A stretch of DNA of 64,000 nt from Singulisphaera sp. GP187 (lineage in GTDB: Bacteria > Planctomycetota > Phycisphaerae > Phycisphaerales > SM1A02), in assembly GCA_945862215.1 (NCBI GenBank), contig CAMAXY010000003.1, forward strand, positions 1 through 64,000, read 5' to 3'. The notes below the pieces were generated by a model that ran no database searches, had not been told where the DNA came from, and saw only the letters and a list, made by a program, of their open reading frames with translations. The position numbers were made by a program, and so were the translations under genes. Positions 47,280-56,176 of this stretch are shown piece by piece. How positions within the stretch are numbered: position 1 is the first letter of the stretch; each line of letters starts with the position of its first letter.

Positions 47280-49133
47280 TCATTTTTGAGCCGGAGACAC
47301 AGCAGGCGAAACAGGTGCCGGAGGTGAGGCAGGTTCCGTTGGTGGAACTGTTGTCGTTGGCGCAGCCTGCCCACTCTTGGCATCAATCTTCTTCTTCAGA
47401 TCGCCGAAGTAATGCTTATGCAAATCGCGCAAATTCGCAGGCACAGGATCTTCATCAGTGCCCTCTTCGTAACCCCGACCGATTTCTCCAGACAACTGTT
47501 TTAAAGCCGCGCGGCTCTCGCCGACAACTGGCGGAGCTTCGACCAATTGACGCGCAATCACATCTCCACCAGTCGACTTCACTTTTTCTTTTCTTGTGCG
47601 CGTTCCAGTTTCAGTTTTTTCTTTCGTGCGCTCGCCCAGCATGCCTTTGCCACCCCCAGAATTCATTGCCGACTTTCCTGGCTTGTCGGAAGGACTCGAT
47701 CCGTCTTGGCATTGACTCCGGCACGATTCGGCATCTTTCATCATTTCACTGAGCATTTCCATTTCGCTGAGAACTTCTGCTGCCTCCTTTGCAGATTGGC
47801 CTGATCCTTCCGATGGATCGCCATCCTTGGATGGTTTCCCACCACTCTTGGATGCTTTGCCGTCAGAACTTTTCGAGTCCTTCTCTCCGCTCTTGCCGCC
47901 GTTCTTGCACTGCGAGCACATAGATTCGCACATCTTGGCAAGTTTTTCTAAATTCTCCCCCGCCTTTGACTGCGACTGTATCGCCTCCTTCAAAGCCTTT
48001 TTCTGTGCATCATTGAGATTCTTTGCCGCATCGATTGCTGCTTTCGCCGCCTGTGGATTCTTTGCAAGCGCTCCATCAAGCCCAGCATTTTCGAGCGCCT
48101 TTTTTAGGGTTTCGTTTGCCTTGGCAGCGTCTTTCAATTGCGAAGTCATTTCGCTCAGTTTCGCGGCTAATTCTTCGCGGGTCTTCTCATCCATCTTGCC
48201 GTCTTTCACCTGATCCTGAAGCTTGGCTAGCGCAGACTTCGCTGCTGCTCCATCGCCGCGCTTGAGAGCTTCGCCAAGTTCCTTCAGCGGGCCCGACTTT
48301 GATGGCTCGATGCGACTGAGAGCATCTTTCATCGCTTCGAGTTGTTGCGCTTTCTCGCCAGTCAAAAGTTCGTCCAGTTTTTTAGAGAGATCATTCACCT
48401 GACGAGTCGTCTCGCGTCGAACAGATTCTGGAGTTTGCAGTTTCTCGTCCGAAGCATCACCGGCAAGTTTCTTCTCTTCTCCATTTTCTCCAAGCGCTTT
48501 ACTCAATTCTGAATTCGTTTCTATCTTGGCCTGTAGCGTTTCGATCTGAACCTTCGCCGCGTCGCGAGCTGCTTGCAATTGGATTTCGCTCAGTGCATCA
48601 GCTGACTGCGCATTTCCAAGAGAAAGCCCCGGCACAAACCACCAGACTGCGCACGCCATCACAATGAATGAAGGCCCTGCCCACCAATTCCGTGGTGCAT
48701 CGATTGGGATTACTCGACCAAGTGATTCAATCAATCGCTTGTCGCCCGCAATCTTCAAGCCATCTTCAATGGCAGCTTGTGCGAATGGATCCGTTCGATC
48801 TGCAACTGCGACTGCAGTGGAAAGGCGATCATGCAGTTTCAATTTCACGTCAATCAATGATGCAACTGCGACATCACCTTCAGCTCGAGGTCGCGAAAGA
48901 AATGCCCAGGCTCCAAGAGCTATCAGAATGATGGCGCCGAGGATGACGAACCATAATCCACGCTCGCCAGCAGGCGACCACCAACCTGCGACCAACTTTG
49001 AACCGACGGAAACCGCGACAAGAACGATGCCAGCCCACAAAGTGACACGACCCATCGACCCTAGAACCTGTCCAAGAAGGATGCGCCTTCGAACACGCGC
49101 GACAATTGTCAGGATGGGGTTGATGTTTGCCAT
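47280..49133 (-). CDS. Membrane-anchored coiled-coil protein, first gene of the MoxR-type operon
   Basis: 617 aa, N-terminal TMs, long Lys/Ala/Glu-rich helical region, Pro-rich C-terminus. Confidence 0.75.
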   Translation of the reverse strand: MANINPILTIVARVRRRILLGQVLGSMGRVTLWAGIVLVAVSVGSKLVAGWWSPAGERGLWFVILGAIILIALGAWAFLSRPRAEGDVAVASLIDVKLKLHDRLSTAVAVADRTDPFAQAAIEDGLKIAGDKRLIESLGRVIPIDAPRNWWAGPSFIVMACAVWWFVPGLSLGNAQSADALSEIQLQAARDAAKVQIETLQAKIETNSELSKALGENGEEKKLAGDASDEKLQTPESVRRETTRQVNDLSKKLDELLTGEKAQQLEAMKDALSRIEPSKSGPLKELGEALKRGDGAAAKSALAKLQDQVKDGKMDEKTREELAAKLSEMTSQLKDAAKANETLKKALENAGLDGALAKNPQAAKAAIDAAKNLNDAQKKALKEAIQSQSKAGENLEKLAKMCESMCSQCKNGGKSGEKDSKSSDGKASKSGGKPSKDGDPSEGSGQSAKEAAEVLSEMEMLSEMMKDAESCRSQCQDGSSPSDKPGKSAMNSGGGKGMLGERTKEKTETGTRTRKEKVKSTGGDVIARQLVEAPPVVGESRAALKQLSGEIGRGYEEGTDEDPVPANLRDLHKHYFGDLKKKIDAKSGQAAPTTTVPPTEPASPPAPVSPAVSPAQK

Positions 49134-49154
49134 GGTTGGTCTGAGACCCAGACT

Positions 49155-50651
49155 TTGTTTATGCTAGTCATAATGTCCATTTCATCCTTTCTTTCGTTGC
49201 GACTTCTTTGCGCCAGCGGCGTGATTTTTATGGCGGCCAACTCCTTTGCGCAGGAGCCGTCAAAGGAACCTTCAAAGGATGGTGGCGACCCACCTGCGCA
49301 AGCGAGTGATTCAGCTTCTAAGGCGCAACAAGAACCGGGGATCAAGGAAACTGATGCTGATTTAAAAAAACAAGTCAAGGCGCTGCAGGAGAGCGTCAAG
49401 GCTCTTCAATCAACAATCGCGAAGCAGCAATTGGACGCAGCGAAGGCAAAGAAATCAAGAGATGATATTTCTGATTCAAAGCCGAAGTCGCCCGCGCCTG
49501 CGACAGAACCCGCGCCAACTGACGAGCCTGCACCAACTGACGAGCCCGCGCCTGCGACAGAACCCGCGCCAACTGACGAGCCTGCGCCTGCGACAGAACC
49601 CGCGCCAACTGACGAGCCCGCGCCTGCGACAGAACCCGCGCCAACTGACGAGCCCGCGCCAACTGACGAGCCTGCGCCAACTGACGAGCCCGCGCCAACT
49701 GACGAGCCCGCGCCAACTGACGAGCCTGCGCCAACTGACGAGCCCGCGCCGACTGACGAGCCTGCGCCGACTGACGAGCCTGCACCAGCTGACGAGCCCG
49801 CGCCAACTGACGAGCCCGTGCCAATGGATGATGCGAAATCTATCTTGCGTGCACAGCAAGAGATACTTTCTGAAATCAAAGCGCAATCAAAGGCGCTCGA
49901 GGAACGAGTAAAGGCTCTCGAATCTTTGGTCGAAAGACAAAATTTAGAACTTGTCAAAGCGCGGGCGGAGAAGTCTTCAAAGCCAGCGAAACCAGCTGGA
50001 GTTCGTGCCAAAGAAACTGAACCTGATACGACGAAAGTAGCGCTGGAAAATGATCCAGAAATGGACGTAACAATTTCGAATGACAGACAAGAGTCAGAAA
50101 AAAACCTCCATGCAATTCAACCTGTAACAGCGCTTACTTCCAACCCTTTCGAGAGTCCAGAAACACTGCACTTAGAAATGACTCAGCGCTATATCGAGCG
50201 TTTTGGAACGACTCCAACATTGACGCCTGATCGCACTTTGGACTTCGACGACTTTTCGATCACTCTTCGCAAATGGGCCTCGGCACAAAATCGAATTCTC
50301 TGCCAACCCATCAACTGGCCAGTCATCGTCTTGCGAACAGAACCTTCAAAGAAAGCATCTGACAAAATGACTCTCACTTGCCAAGCTGTTGATGCCAATG
50401 GATCGAATGCCGGCGTTCCATTCAATGCGGAAATGGATCGGTCGCCTACTTCAGAACTTGTTCGATCCAGTCCAAACGGAACGATTTTTCAACTTGTCGG
50501 CGACATTGATCCACGTATCGATTTTTCTGCTGAGCACGAGACAGACGGATCCTGGAATCGTTCGGGAACTTTCGTCGCACCATATTGCGTTTCACATTGG
50601 GTTGTCATTGGAAAACAACTCACATCGAACACGGCTCCAAGCGTTGAGTGA
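49155..50651 (+). CDS. Secreted protein with (PAPTDE)n/(PAPATE)n repeat and coiled-coil flanks
   Basis: Signal-like N-terminus (TTG 49155 or ATG 49161/49173); repeat region then a ~200 aa C-terminal domain of unknown function. Confidence 0.75.
   Translation: MFMLVIMSISSFLSLRLLCASGVIFMAANSFAQEPSKEPSKDGGDPPAQASDSASKAQQEPGIKETDADLKKQVKALQESVKALQSTIAKQQLDAAKAKKSRDDISDSKPKSPAPATEPAPTDEPAPTDEPAPATEPAPTDEPAPATEPAPTDEPAPATEPAPTDEPAPTDEPAPTDEPAPTDEPAPTDEPAPTDEPAPTDEPAPTDEPAPADEPAPTDEPVPMDDAKSILRAQQEILSEIKAQSKALEERVKALESLVERQNLELVKARAEKSSKPAKPAGVRAKETEPDTTKVALENDPEMDVTISNDRQESEKNLHAIQPVTALTSNPFESPETLHLEMTQRYIERFGTTPTLTPDRTLDFDDFSITLRKWASAQNRILCQPINWPVIVLRTEPSKKASDKMTLTCQAVDANGSNAGVPFNAEMDRSPTSELVRSSPNGTIFQLVGDIDPRIDFSAEHETDGSWNRSGTFVAPYCVSHWVVIGKQLTSNTAPSVE
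49495..49822 (+). repeat. In-frame 18-bp tandem repeat (GCGCCAACTGACGAGCCC and the GCGCCTGCGACAGAACCC variant)
   Basis: About 18 near-identical 18-bp units encoding PAPTDE / PAPATE. Confidence 0.92.
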
Positions 50652-50905
50652 TGGATCCTGACGATCATGTCTGTTTGTGTTTTCGAGTGAGCCTTCGCAA
50701 ACTCAATACATTTCTTGAATGTGAAAAGCCTCGCGTGGCGAGCCAACTTTCGGAGTGCTTTGGCGCGGGAACTGGTTGCCATTGGTGCGTGCCATTTCTC
50801 AATAAATTGCATCAGCAATGGCAAGATGGACAGGCGCCAAGCCTGAACGAATCTCCTGAAGATTATGCTGCTCGCCGCAAGGTCTATCGCGACGAGAAAC
50901 AGTGA
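50651..50905 (+). CDS. BFD-like [2Fe-2S]-binding domain protein
   Basis: 'VCLCFRVSLRKLNTFL...GAGTGCHWCVPFLNKL' (CxC...CxxC spacing typical of Fer2_BFD). Confidence 0.75.
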   Translation: MDPDDHVCLCFRVSLRKLNTFLECEKPRVASQLSECFGAGTGCHWCVPFLNKLHQQWQDGQAPSLNESPEDYAARRKVYRDEKQ

Positions 50906-50999
50906 ATATCGGCACAACCCTGGGCAACCCTGGGGTAAAGGAAAACGTCCCGAGGCAATCAAATTCCGATTTTCTGAGGCATATCTACCTCCGAGTTGA

Positions 51000-51020
51000 T
51001 ATTGAGACTGAGTCTCAATA
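51000..51020. promoter_or_regulatory. Fur-box-like perfect palindrome upstream of feoA
   Basis: TATTGAGAC-TGA-GTCTCAATA, 9-bp perfect arms, ending 10 bp before the feoA ATG. Confidence 0.7.
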
Positions 51021-51030
51021 CCATTAAACA

Positions 51031-51291
51031 ATGACTCTCGCACCGATCAGAATTCCACTCAGTCAACTCGCACGAGGACAACGTGCGACGGTGGAATGTT
51101 CAGCGCTTGATTCGTTGCCCAACGAACATCGTTGCTTGCTTGCAGCAATGGGAATGGGTGAACAATGCGAAGTGCGCGTTTGCCGACCAGGAACGCCGTG
51201 CATCGTGCAAATTGATCGCACTCGATTGGGACTTCCGCACGGGATTGCCGATCGAATTATGGTGACGCCGATCGAGTCGACCTCGCCGTGA
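51031..51291 (+). CDS. feoA: FeoA family protein
   Basis: SH3-like 86 aa ORF; 4-bp overlap with feoB. Confidence 0.85.
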   Translation: MTLAPIRIPLSQLARGQRATVECSALDSLPNEHRCLLAAMGMGEQCEVRVCRPGTPCIVQIDRTRLGLPHGIADRIMVTPIESTSP

Positions 51292-53243
51292 TTCCACGCA
51301 TCGCACTGCTTGGAAATCCCAATACGGGAAAGAGCACACTCTTCAATCGACTCTGTGGTCTGCGATCCAAGACTGCAAATTTTCCTGGCAGCACGGTCGA
51401 GCATCAAGTTGGAAGATGCGTTACGAAGTCTGGGCAGGAAATGGATTTGATCGATTTACCTGGGATTTACAGCTTAATGTTGGAGATGCCCGAAAGCAAA
51501 CTCTGCGCGGATTGTCTTGATGGACGAGTGGGCGACGGTCGACCTGATGCTGCGTTGTTGGTGCTTGATGCAAATAATCTTTCTCGTAATTTGCAATTTG
51601 CTGCCAGTGCGCTGCGACGTGGGCTTCCAAGTGTCGTTGCGATCAATATGGTCGACCTTGCAGAGCGCAGAGGATTGATCATTGATGAACGGGCCGCATC
51701 GCAAGCACTCGGCGTTCCTGTTGTTGCCGTTTCTGCGCGCAGCGGTCAAGGGATCGATCGATTGATCGCACAACTCACGCGAACATCGACAAGCATTGCA
51801 ACGCCGAATCCGGATACCGCCTTCCCAACCACCGAACCTGGTTCGACGGCAAGCGCGGTATGGGCAGCAGACGTTTTTGCTCGAATCGCAGCTCATCCTG
51901 ACGAAAAAAATGATGACCGAATGACGATCCACGATCGACTTGATGCTGCGTTCACGCACCCACTGCTGGGAATCGTTTTCTTTGTGCTGATGATGTCGCT
52001 ACTGTTTGCATCAATTTATTGGCTTGCGCAATTTCCAATGGAAGCAGTCGACGGTATTTTCGGTTGGCTCGGTAACGGCGTTGAAATGATGATGCCTGCG
52101 GGAACACTGCGCGATCTAATGGTCAATGGAATCGTTGGCGGAGTTTCAGCAACCGTCGTCTTTCTGCCACAGATTCTGTTGCTCTTTTTTCTACTCGCAC
52201 TCTTGGAAGATTCTGGATATCTCGCACGAGCGGCATTTGCAGTCGATCGAACAATGCGAAGATTTGGATTGCCGGGCCAAGCATTCATGCCTTTGCTCTC
52301 TTCGCATGCATGCGCTCTGCCTGGAATTATGGCAACTCGACTGATCCCAAATCATCGAGATCGACTCGCAACAATTCTGGTCGCTCCATTCATGAGTTGC
52401 AGCGCCCGCGTTCCCGTTTATGCGCTGCTGACTGGAGTGCTCTTTGCGGGACGACCGCTTGCTGCAGGATTCGCATTCACTGGCTGCTATGTCCTTGGTG
52501 GAATTGTGGGTTTGGCAACCGCCGCGCTTCTGCGAAAGACGATCTTGCGCGGGCCGAGCACTCCGATGATGCTCGAACTTCCTGACTATCGCCTGCCAAG
52601 CATTCGTAATGCTCTGACAATCGCAATGGATCGAGGAATGCTCTTTCTCAAAAATGCTGGCAGCGTGATTCTTTCCATTGCAATTGTGATGTGGTGGTTG
52701 AGCGCATATCCAAAGTCACCGCCCAATCCAGAAAGTGTGGCCATCGAATTGCGTGCTGTCGAAGTCGCGCAAACTGATCCAACGGTAGCCGAAAACCTGC
52801 GTTCTCAGGCCGAGCGATTGAACGAGCGCACGCAGCAAAGTGGCTCATTTGCAGGCCAACTTGGCGCAATCTGTCAGCCTGCGTTTGCGCCCATCGGGCT
52901 CGATCGACAGCTCACAGTTGCAGTGCTCACAAGTTTTCTAGCTCGCGAAGTTTTCACGACAACAGTCTTCGTCTTGGCTGGTGCAGGCTCTGATGCTGAC
53001 GGTGAAGATCAAGGAACTCTTGCGACTGTACGCAGCGCAACGCGTGATGATGGACTGCCGCTTTTCACAATGGCTACATCGGCGTCGCTGCTGATCTTCT
53101 TCGTGCTTGCGATGCAGTGCCTGCCGACTCTGGTCGTTGTCGCACGAGAAACAGGATCGTGGCGTTGGCCGCTCTTGCAATTTTGTTACATGACAATCAT
53201 TGCATACACCGCAGCGCTCTTCGCCTATCGTTTCATGTCATGA
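51288..53243 (+). CDS. feoB: Ferrous iron transporter FeoB
   Basis: GNPNTGKSTLFNRLCGLRSKTANFPGSTVEHQVG, DLPGIYSL, polytopic C-terminal gate domains. Confidence 0.95.
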   Translation: MIPRIALLGNPNTGKSTLFNRLCGLRSKTANFPGSTVEHQVGRCVTKSGQEMDLIDLPGIYSLMLEMPESKLCADCLDGRVGDGRPDAALLVLDANNLSRNLQFAASALRRGLPSVVAINMVDLAERRGLIIDERAASQALGVPVVAVSARSGQGIDRLIAQLTRTSTSIATPNPDTAFPTTEPGSTASAVWAADVFARIAAHPDEKNDDRMTIHDRLDAAFTHPLLGIVFFVLMMSLLFASIYWLAQFPMEAVDGIFGWLGNGVEMMMPAGTLRDLMVNGIVGGVSATVVFLPQILLLFFLLALLEDSGYLARAAFAVDRTMRRFGLPGQAFMPLLSSHACALPGIMATRLIPNHRDRLATILVAPFMSCSARVPVYALLTGVLFAGRPLAAGFAFTGCYVLGGIVGLATAALLRKTILRGPSTPMMLELPDYRLPSIRNALTIAMDRGMLFLKNAGSVILSIAIVMWWLSAYPKSPPNPESVAIELRAVEVAQTDPTVAENLRSQAERLNERTQQSGSFAGQLGAICQPAFAPIGLDRQLTVAVLTSFLAREVFTTTVFVLAGAGSDADGEDQGTLATVRSATRDDGLPLFTMATSASLLIFFVLAMQCLPTLVVVARETGSWRWPLLQFCYMTIIAYTAALFAYRFMS

Positions 53244-53449
53244 GTGCATTCCCAATCAACGACTGGCAATTCTGGATTGCGACAGTTATCGTGATCGTCG
53301 CTCTGTCATTCGTGATTCGACCGCTTTTGCCCCGCCGCGGAAAAAGCCCTGCTTGTCCAAATTGCCCATCGAATTCTGCGCAAGGTCATCCCGAGCCAAA
53401 GCGAACTGAACTGACGATGGAAGGAACGAAAATTCGGACACGGTCCTAG
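53240..53449 (+). CDS. Small Cys-containing membrane protein co-encoded with FeoB
   Basis: ATGA overlap with feoB; MSAFPINDWQFWIATVIVIVALSFVIRPLLPRRGKSPACPNCPSN: one TM plus CxxC. Confidence 0.75.
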   Translation: MSAFPINDWQFWIATVIVIVALSFVIRPLLPRRGKSPACPNCPSNSAQGHPEPKRTELTMEGTKIRTRS

Positions 53450-53462
53450 TCACGAAAATCTG

Positions 53463-54254
53463 TCAGAAACGCTTATGCGCAGGTCGTTCATCAGGCGCGC
53501 GATGCCCCAGAATTGCCCGCACAATCGCTAAATCAGCAGTTGTCGTCACTTTGATGTTGCGAGGATCCCCTTCAACAACCAGAACATTTTCACCGAGGCG
53601 CTCCACCAACATCGCGTCATCAGTTGCGCCTGCAAGATCTGACTGTGCATAAGCGCGCCGTATCACATCTGCGGTAAAAATTTGCGGAGTTTGAATTGCC
53701 ATCAATCGAGTTCGGTCCACAGTCGATTCCACACGCCGGCCGCGCACGGACTCGCGTCCAGCATCACCGAGAATTGCATCTGCAACTGCTTCATCTGGGG
53801 CGGCGGCAAATGTTTCTACAGTGACACGCTTGAGAGTCGAACTGACTGGATCACCAGGAACCACCGCCGCGGCAACACGAGCTGCATCAAAAATCCGAGT
53901 GAGCAGCGCGTCATTTGCTCCAGGACGAGCCGCATCATGCACTGCGATATGCGTGCAATCATTTGGCACGACTGCCAGTGCATTGCGCACACTTTCCCAG
54001 CGTTCGGTTCGTCCACCCGCAACAATGATGACGCCGTGAAAACCAAGTTGCGCGCCATATCGACTGCGAAAATCATCTATCGATTCTCGTGGAGCAGCGA
54101 CCACGATCGCACTGACTTCATCGCGCTTTGTGAATAATTCGACAGTTCGCAAAAGCAGTGGCCGACCACCAAGGTCTTGCCCAAGTTTGTCTCCTCCGAA
54201 GCGTGTTCCTTGACCGGCTGCTGGAATGATGACGGCTACTTTCAAATCACTCAT
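53463..54254 (-). CDS. ispD: 2-C-methyl-D-erythritol 4-phosphate cytidylyltransferase
   Basis: 'VIIPAAGQGTRFGGDKLGQDLGGRPLLLRTVELF', 'VHDAARPG', 'IQTPQIF', 'TDDAMLVERLG'. Confidence 0.92.
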   Translation of the reverse strand: MSDLKVAVIIPAAGQGTRFGGDKLGQDLGGRPLLLRTVELFTKRDEVSAIVVAAPRESIDDFRSRYGAQLGFHGVIIVAGGRTERWESVRNALAVVPNDCTHIAVHDAARPGANDALLTRIFDAARVAAAVVPGDPVSSTLKRVTVETFAAAPDEAVADAILGDAGRESVRGRRVESTVDRTRLMAIQTPQIFTADVIRRAYAQSDLAGATDDAMLVERLGENVLVVEGDPRNIKVTTTADLAIVRAILGHRAPDERPAHKRF

Positions 54255-56164
54255 GTTTTCCTCGTGGTATTTGGCGTGGGAATTGGGCCGGAAAGAGAAG
54301 TGGACATCGAACCCAAACTCTTCGAGATCGATTTTTCGTGCATCGCAACGCTCGCTCGGTCGAGTTCTTCCTTCGCTTGTTGAAACGCATTTGCATCGAC
54401 ATCATGCGGCGAAGTATGCGCAAGCGATATGAAACCTTTCAGGCGGGTGATGAGCGCTTCCAACGAATCGACATACTCCCTCGGAAGATCATCGCGAGTT
54501 CTCAGCAGAGCATCACCGATCCATTTAATGTCCAGCGTCGAATTGACCGCAAGATCAACGACTCGGTGATGATGCATATCAGATCGCGCATGAACGATAC
54601 TCTCGTGTTCGATTCGTTCGATCTCTTCATTGGTCAAACCAAAGCTCGGAACAACTTGAACAGTCGCGCGCCGTCCGCTGCGTCGTTCTCCCGCCGTGAC
54701 GTGCAAGACACCATTGGCATCAACCACGAATTCCACTTCAATCTGAGGGATCCCTGCCGGCATCGGTGGAATATCACGCAATTCAAAGCGCGCCAAAGAA
54801 CGGCAATCAGTCACCATCTCGCGTTCACCTTGCAGAACATGCAATTGCACATGACTTTGATTATCAACGCTTGTTGAAAACATTTCTTTTGCGCGCGCGG
54901 GAATGGTCGCATTGCGTGTCAGCAATTTCGCAACTGCCCCACCGACGGTTTCGATACCCAGCGAAAGTGGAATCACATCAAGCAGCAAGACATCGCTGCG
55001 CGTTCCTTGCAAAACTGACGCTTGGGCTGCAGCCCCGAGAGCGACGACGCAGTCAGGATCCAGCGCCGTGTATGGTTCCAATCCAAAAAACTCGCCAACA
55101 CGCTTGCGAACAAGTGGAATTCTGGTCGAACCTCCCACGAGAATGACACGGTCAATGGCGATTCCGCCCGCATCTTGCAGAACACGCTCGCATGCGCGAA
55201 TTGTTCGCTCAATGAATGGACTTGCAAGTGTTTCGAATTCCTCGCGCGAAACTCTTCTTTGCAGACGTGCTCCACTTCCCAGATCGATGTCCACCTGCGC
55301 GCTCTCGCGCTGTGACAAAGCGATCTTCGTTGACTCTGCAAATTCGCGAAGCGCTTGTCGAGCTCCTGCCGCAATTTTGACATTCCCCTTATCCGACGAC
55401 GACATTCCAGCATCTTTCAGCAGTTGCTGTGCAAGTGCGTGATCCAAATCATCTCCACCCAACTGTGTATCCCCCGCAGTTGCAATCACTCGAAACAAAT
55501 TCCCATCGCCGGAAACGCTCTCTGGAATGACCTGCAGAATGGAAACGTCAAATGTTCCGCCGCCGAAGTCATAGACCGCGATCGTCTGCGCATGACCGCT
55601 TCGACCGATGCCGTATGCCAGTGCCGCTGCAGTTGGTTCATTGACAACGCGTACCGCATCGATTCCTGCCAATCTTGCAGCATCTCGAGTTGCTTGTCTT
55701 TGACCATCATCAAAATATGCGGGCACGGTTATGACTGCACGCCGAACTTCGCAACCCAATTGCAACTCCGCGGTTCGGCGCAACTCACTCAAGATGACTG
55801 CTGCGACTTCTTGCGGCAGTACATGCGCGCCACCTGCAGAAATCGCAGCAAGTCCCCGTGTTCCCTCCACAACTTCAAATTCAAAACCACTGAGCATCGA
55901 CTTTGACTCATCGAAGGATCGTCCCATCAATCGCTTCGCACTCAGAACCGTCTCGAGAGGGAATTCCACAGCGTTTCGTCGCGCTTCTGCGCCTACTTCC
56001 ACCGCAAAGCCCGCGCGATATCTCACCGCAGATGCCAGCATGCGATCACCAGCTTCATTGGTAAGAATACGTGGGCCAGCAGCATCGCAAAATGCAACAA
56101 GCGAATGTGTTGTTCCTAAATCGATACCAACGATCGGATCAGAAATTTGCGCAGCCTCTGGCAT
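54251..56164 (-). CDS. Hsp70/DnaK-family chaperone (HscA-like)
   Basis: 'VGIDLGTTHSLVAF', 'VITVPAYFDDGQRQATRDAARLAGIDAVRVVNEPTAAALAYG', 'VYDFGGGTFDVSIL', 'VILVGGSTRIPLV'. Confidence 0.93.
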   Translation of the reverse strand: MPEAAQISDPIVGIDLGTTHSLVAFCDAAGPRILTNEAGDRMLASAVRYRAGFAVEVGAEARRNAVEFPLETVLSAKRLMGRSFDESKSMLSGFEFEVVEGTRGLAAISAGGAHVLPQEVAAVILSELRRTAELQLGCEVRRAVITVPAYFDDGQRQATRDAARLAGIDAVRVVNEPTAAALAYGIGRSGHAQTIAVYDFGGGTFDVSILQVIPESVSGDGNLFRVIATAGDTQLGGDDLDHALAQQLLKDAGMSSSDKGNVKIAAGARQALREFAESTKIALSQRESAQVDIDLGSGARLQRRVSREEFETLASPFIERTIRACERVLQDAGGIAIDRVILVGGSTRIPLVRKRVGEFFGLEPYTALDPDCVVALGAAAQASVLQGTRSDVLLLDVIPLSLGIETVGGAVAKLLTRNATIPARAKEMFSTSVDNQSHVQLHVLQGEREMVTDCRSLARFELRDIPPMPAGIPQIEVEFVVDANGVLHVTAGERRSGRRATVQVVPSFGLTNEEIERIEHESIVHARSDMHHHRVVDLAVNSTLDIKWIGDALLRTRDDLPREYVDSLEALITRLKGFISLAHTSPHDVDANAFQQAKEELDRASVAMHEKSISKSLGSMSTSLSGPIPTPNTTRKT

Positions 56165-56176
56165 TCGCTGACGATT

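Noticed and set aside
49495-49822. Possible CRISPR array
   Set aside because: Units are contiguous 18-mers with no unique spacers, they are in-frame coding, and no cas genes are present.
49396-50011. Long ORFs on other frames and strand over the repeat (e.g. GAGSSVGAGSS…, ARARQLARARQL…, LTSPRQLTS…)
   Set aside because: These are by-products of an 18-bp repeat that lacks stops in several frames; only the + frame with PAPTDE has a signal peptide and non-repeat flanks with coding character.
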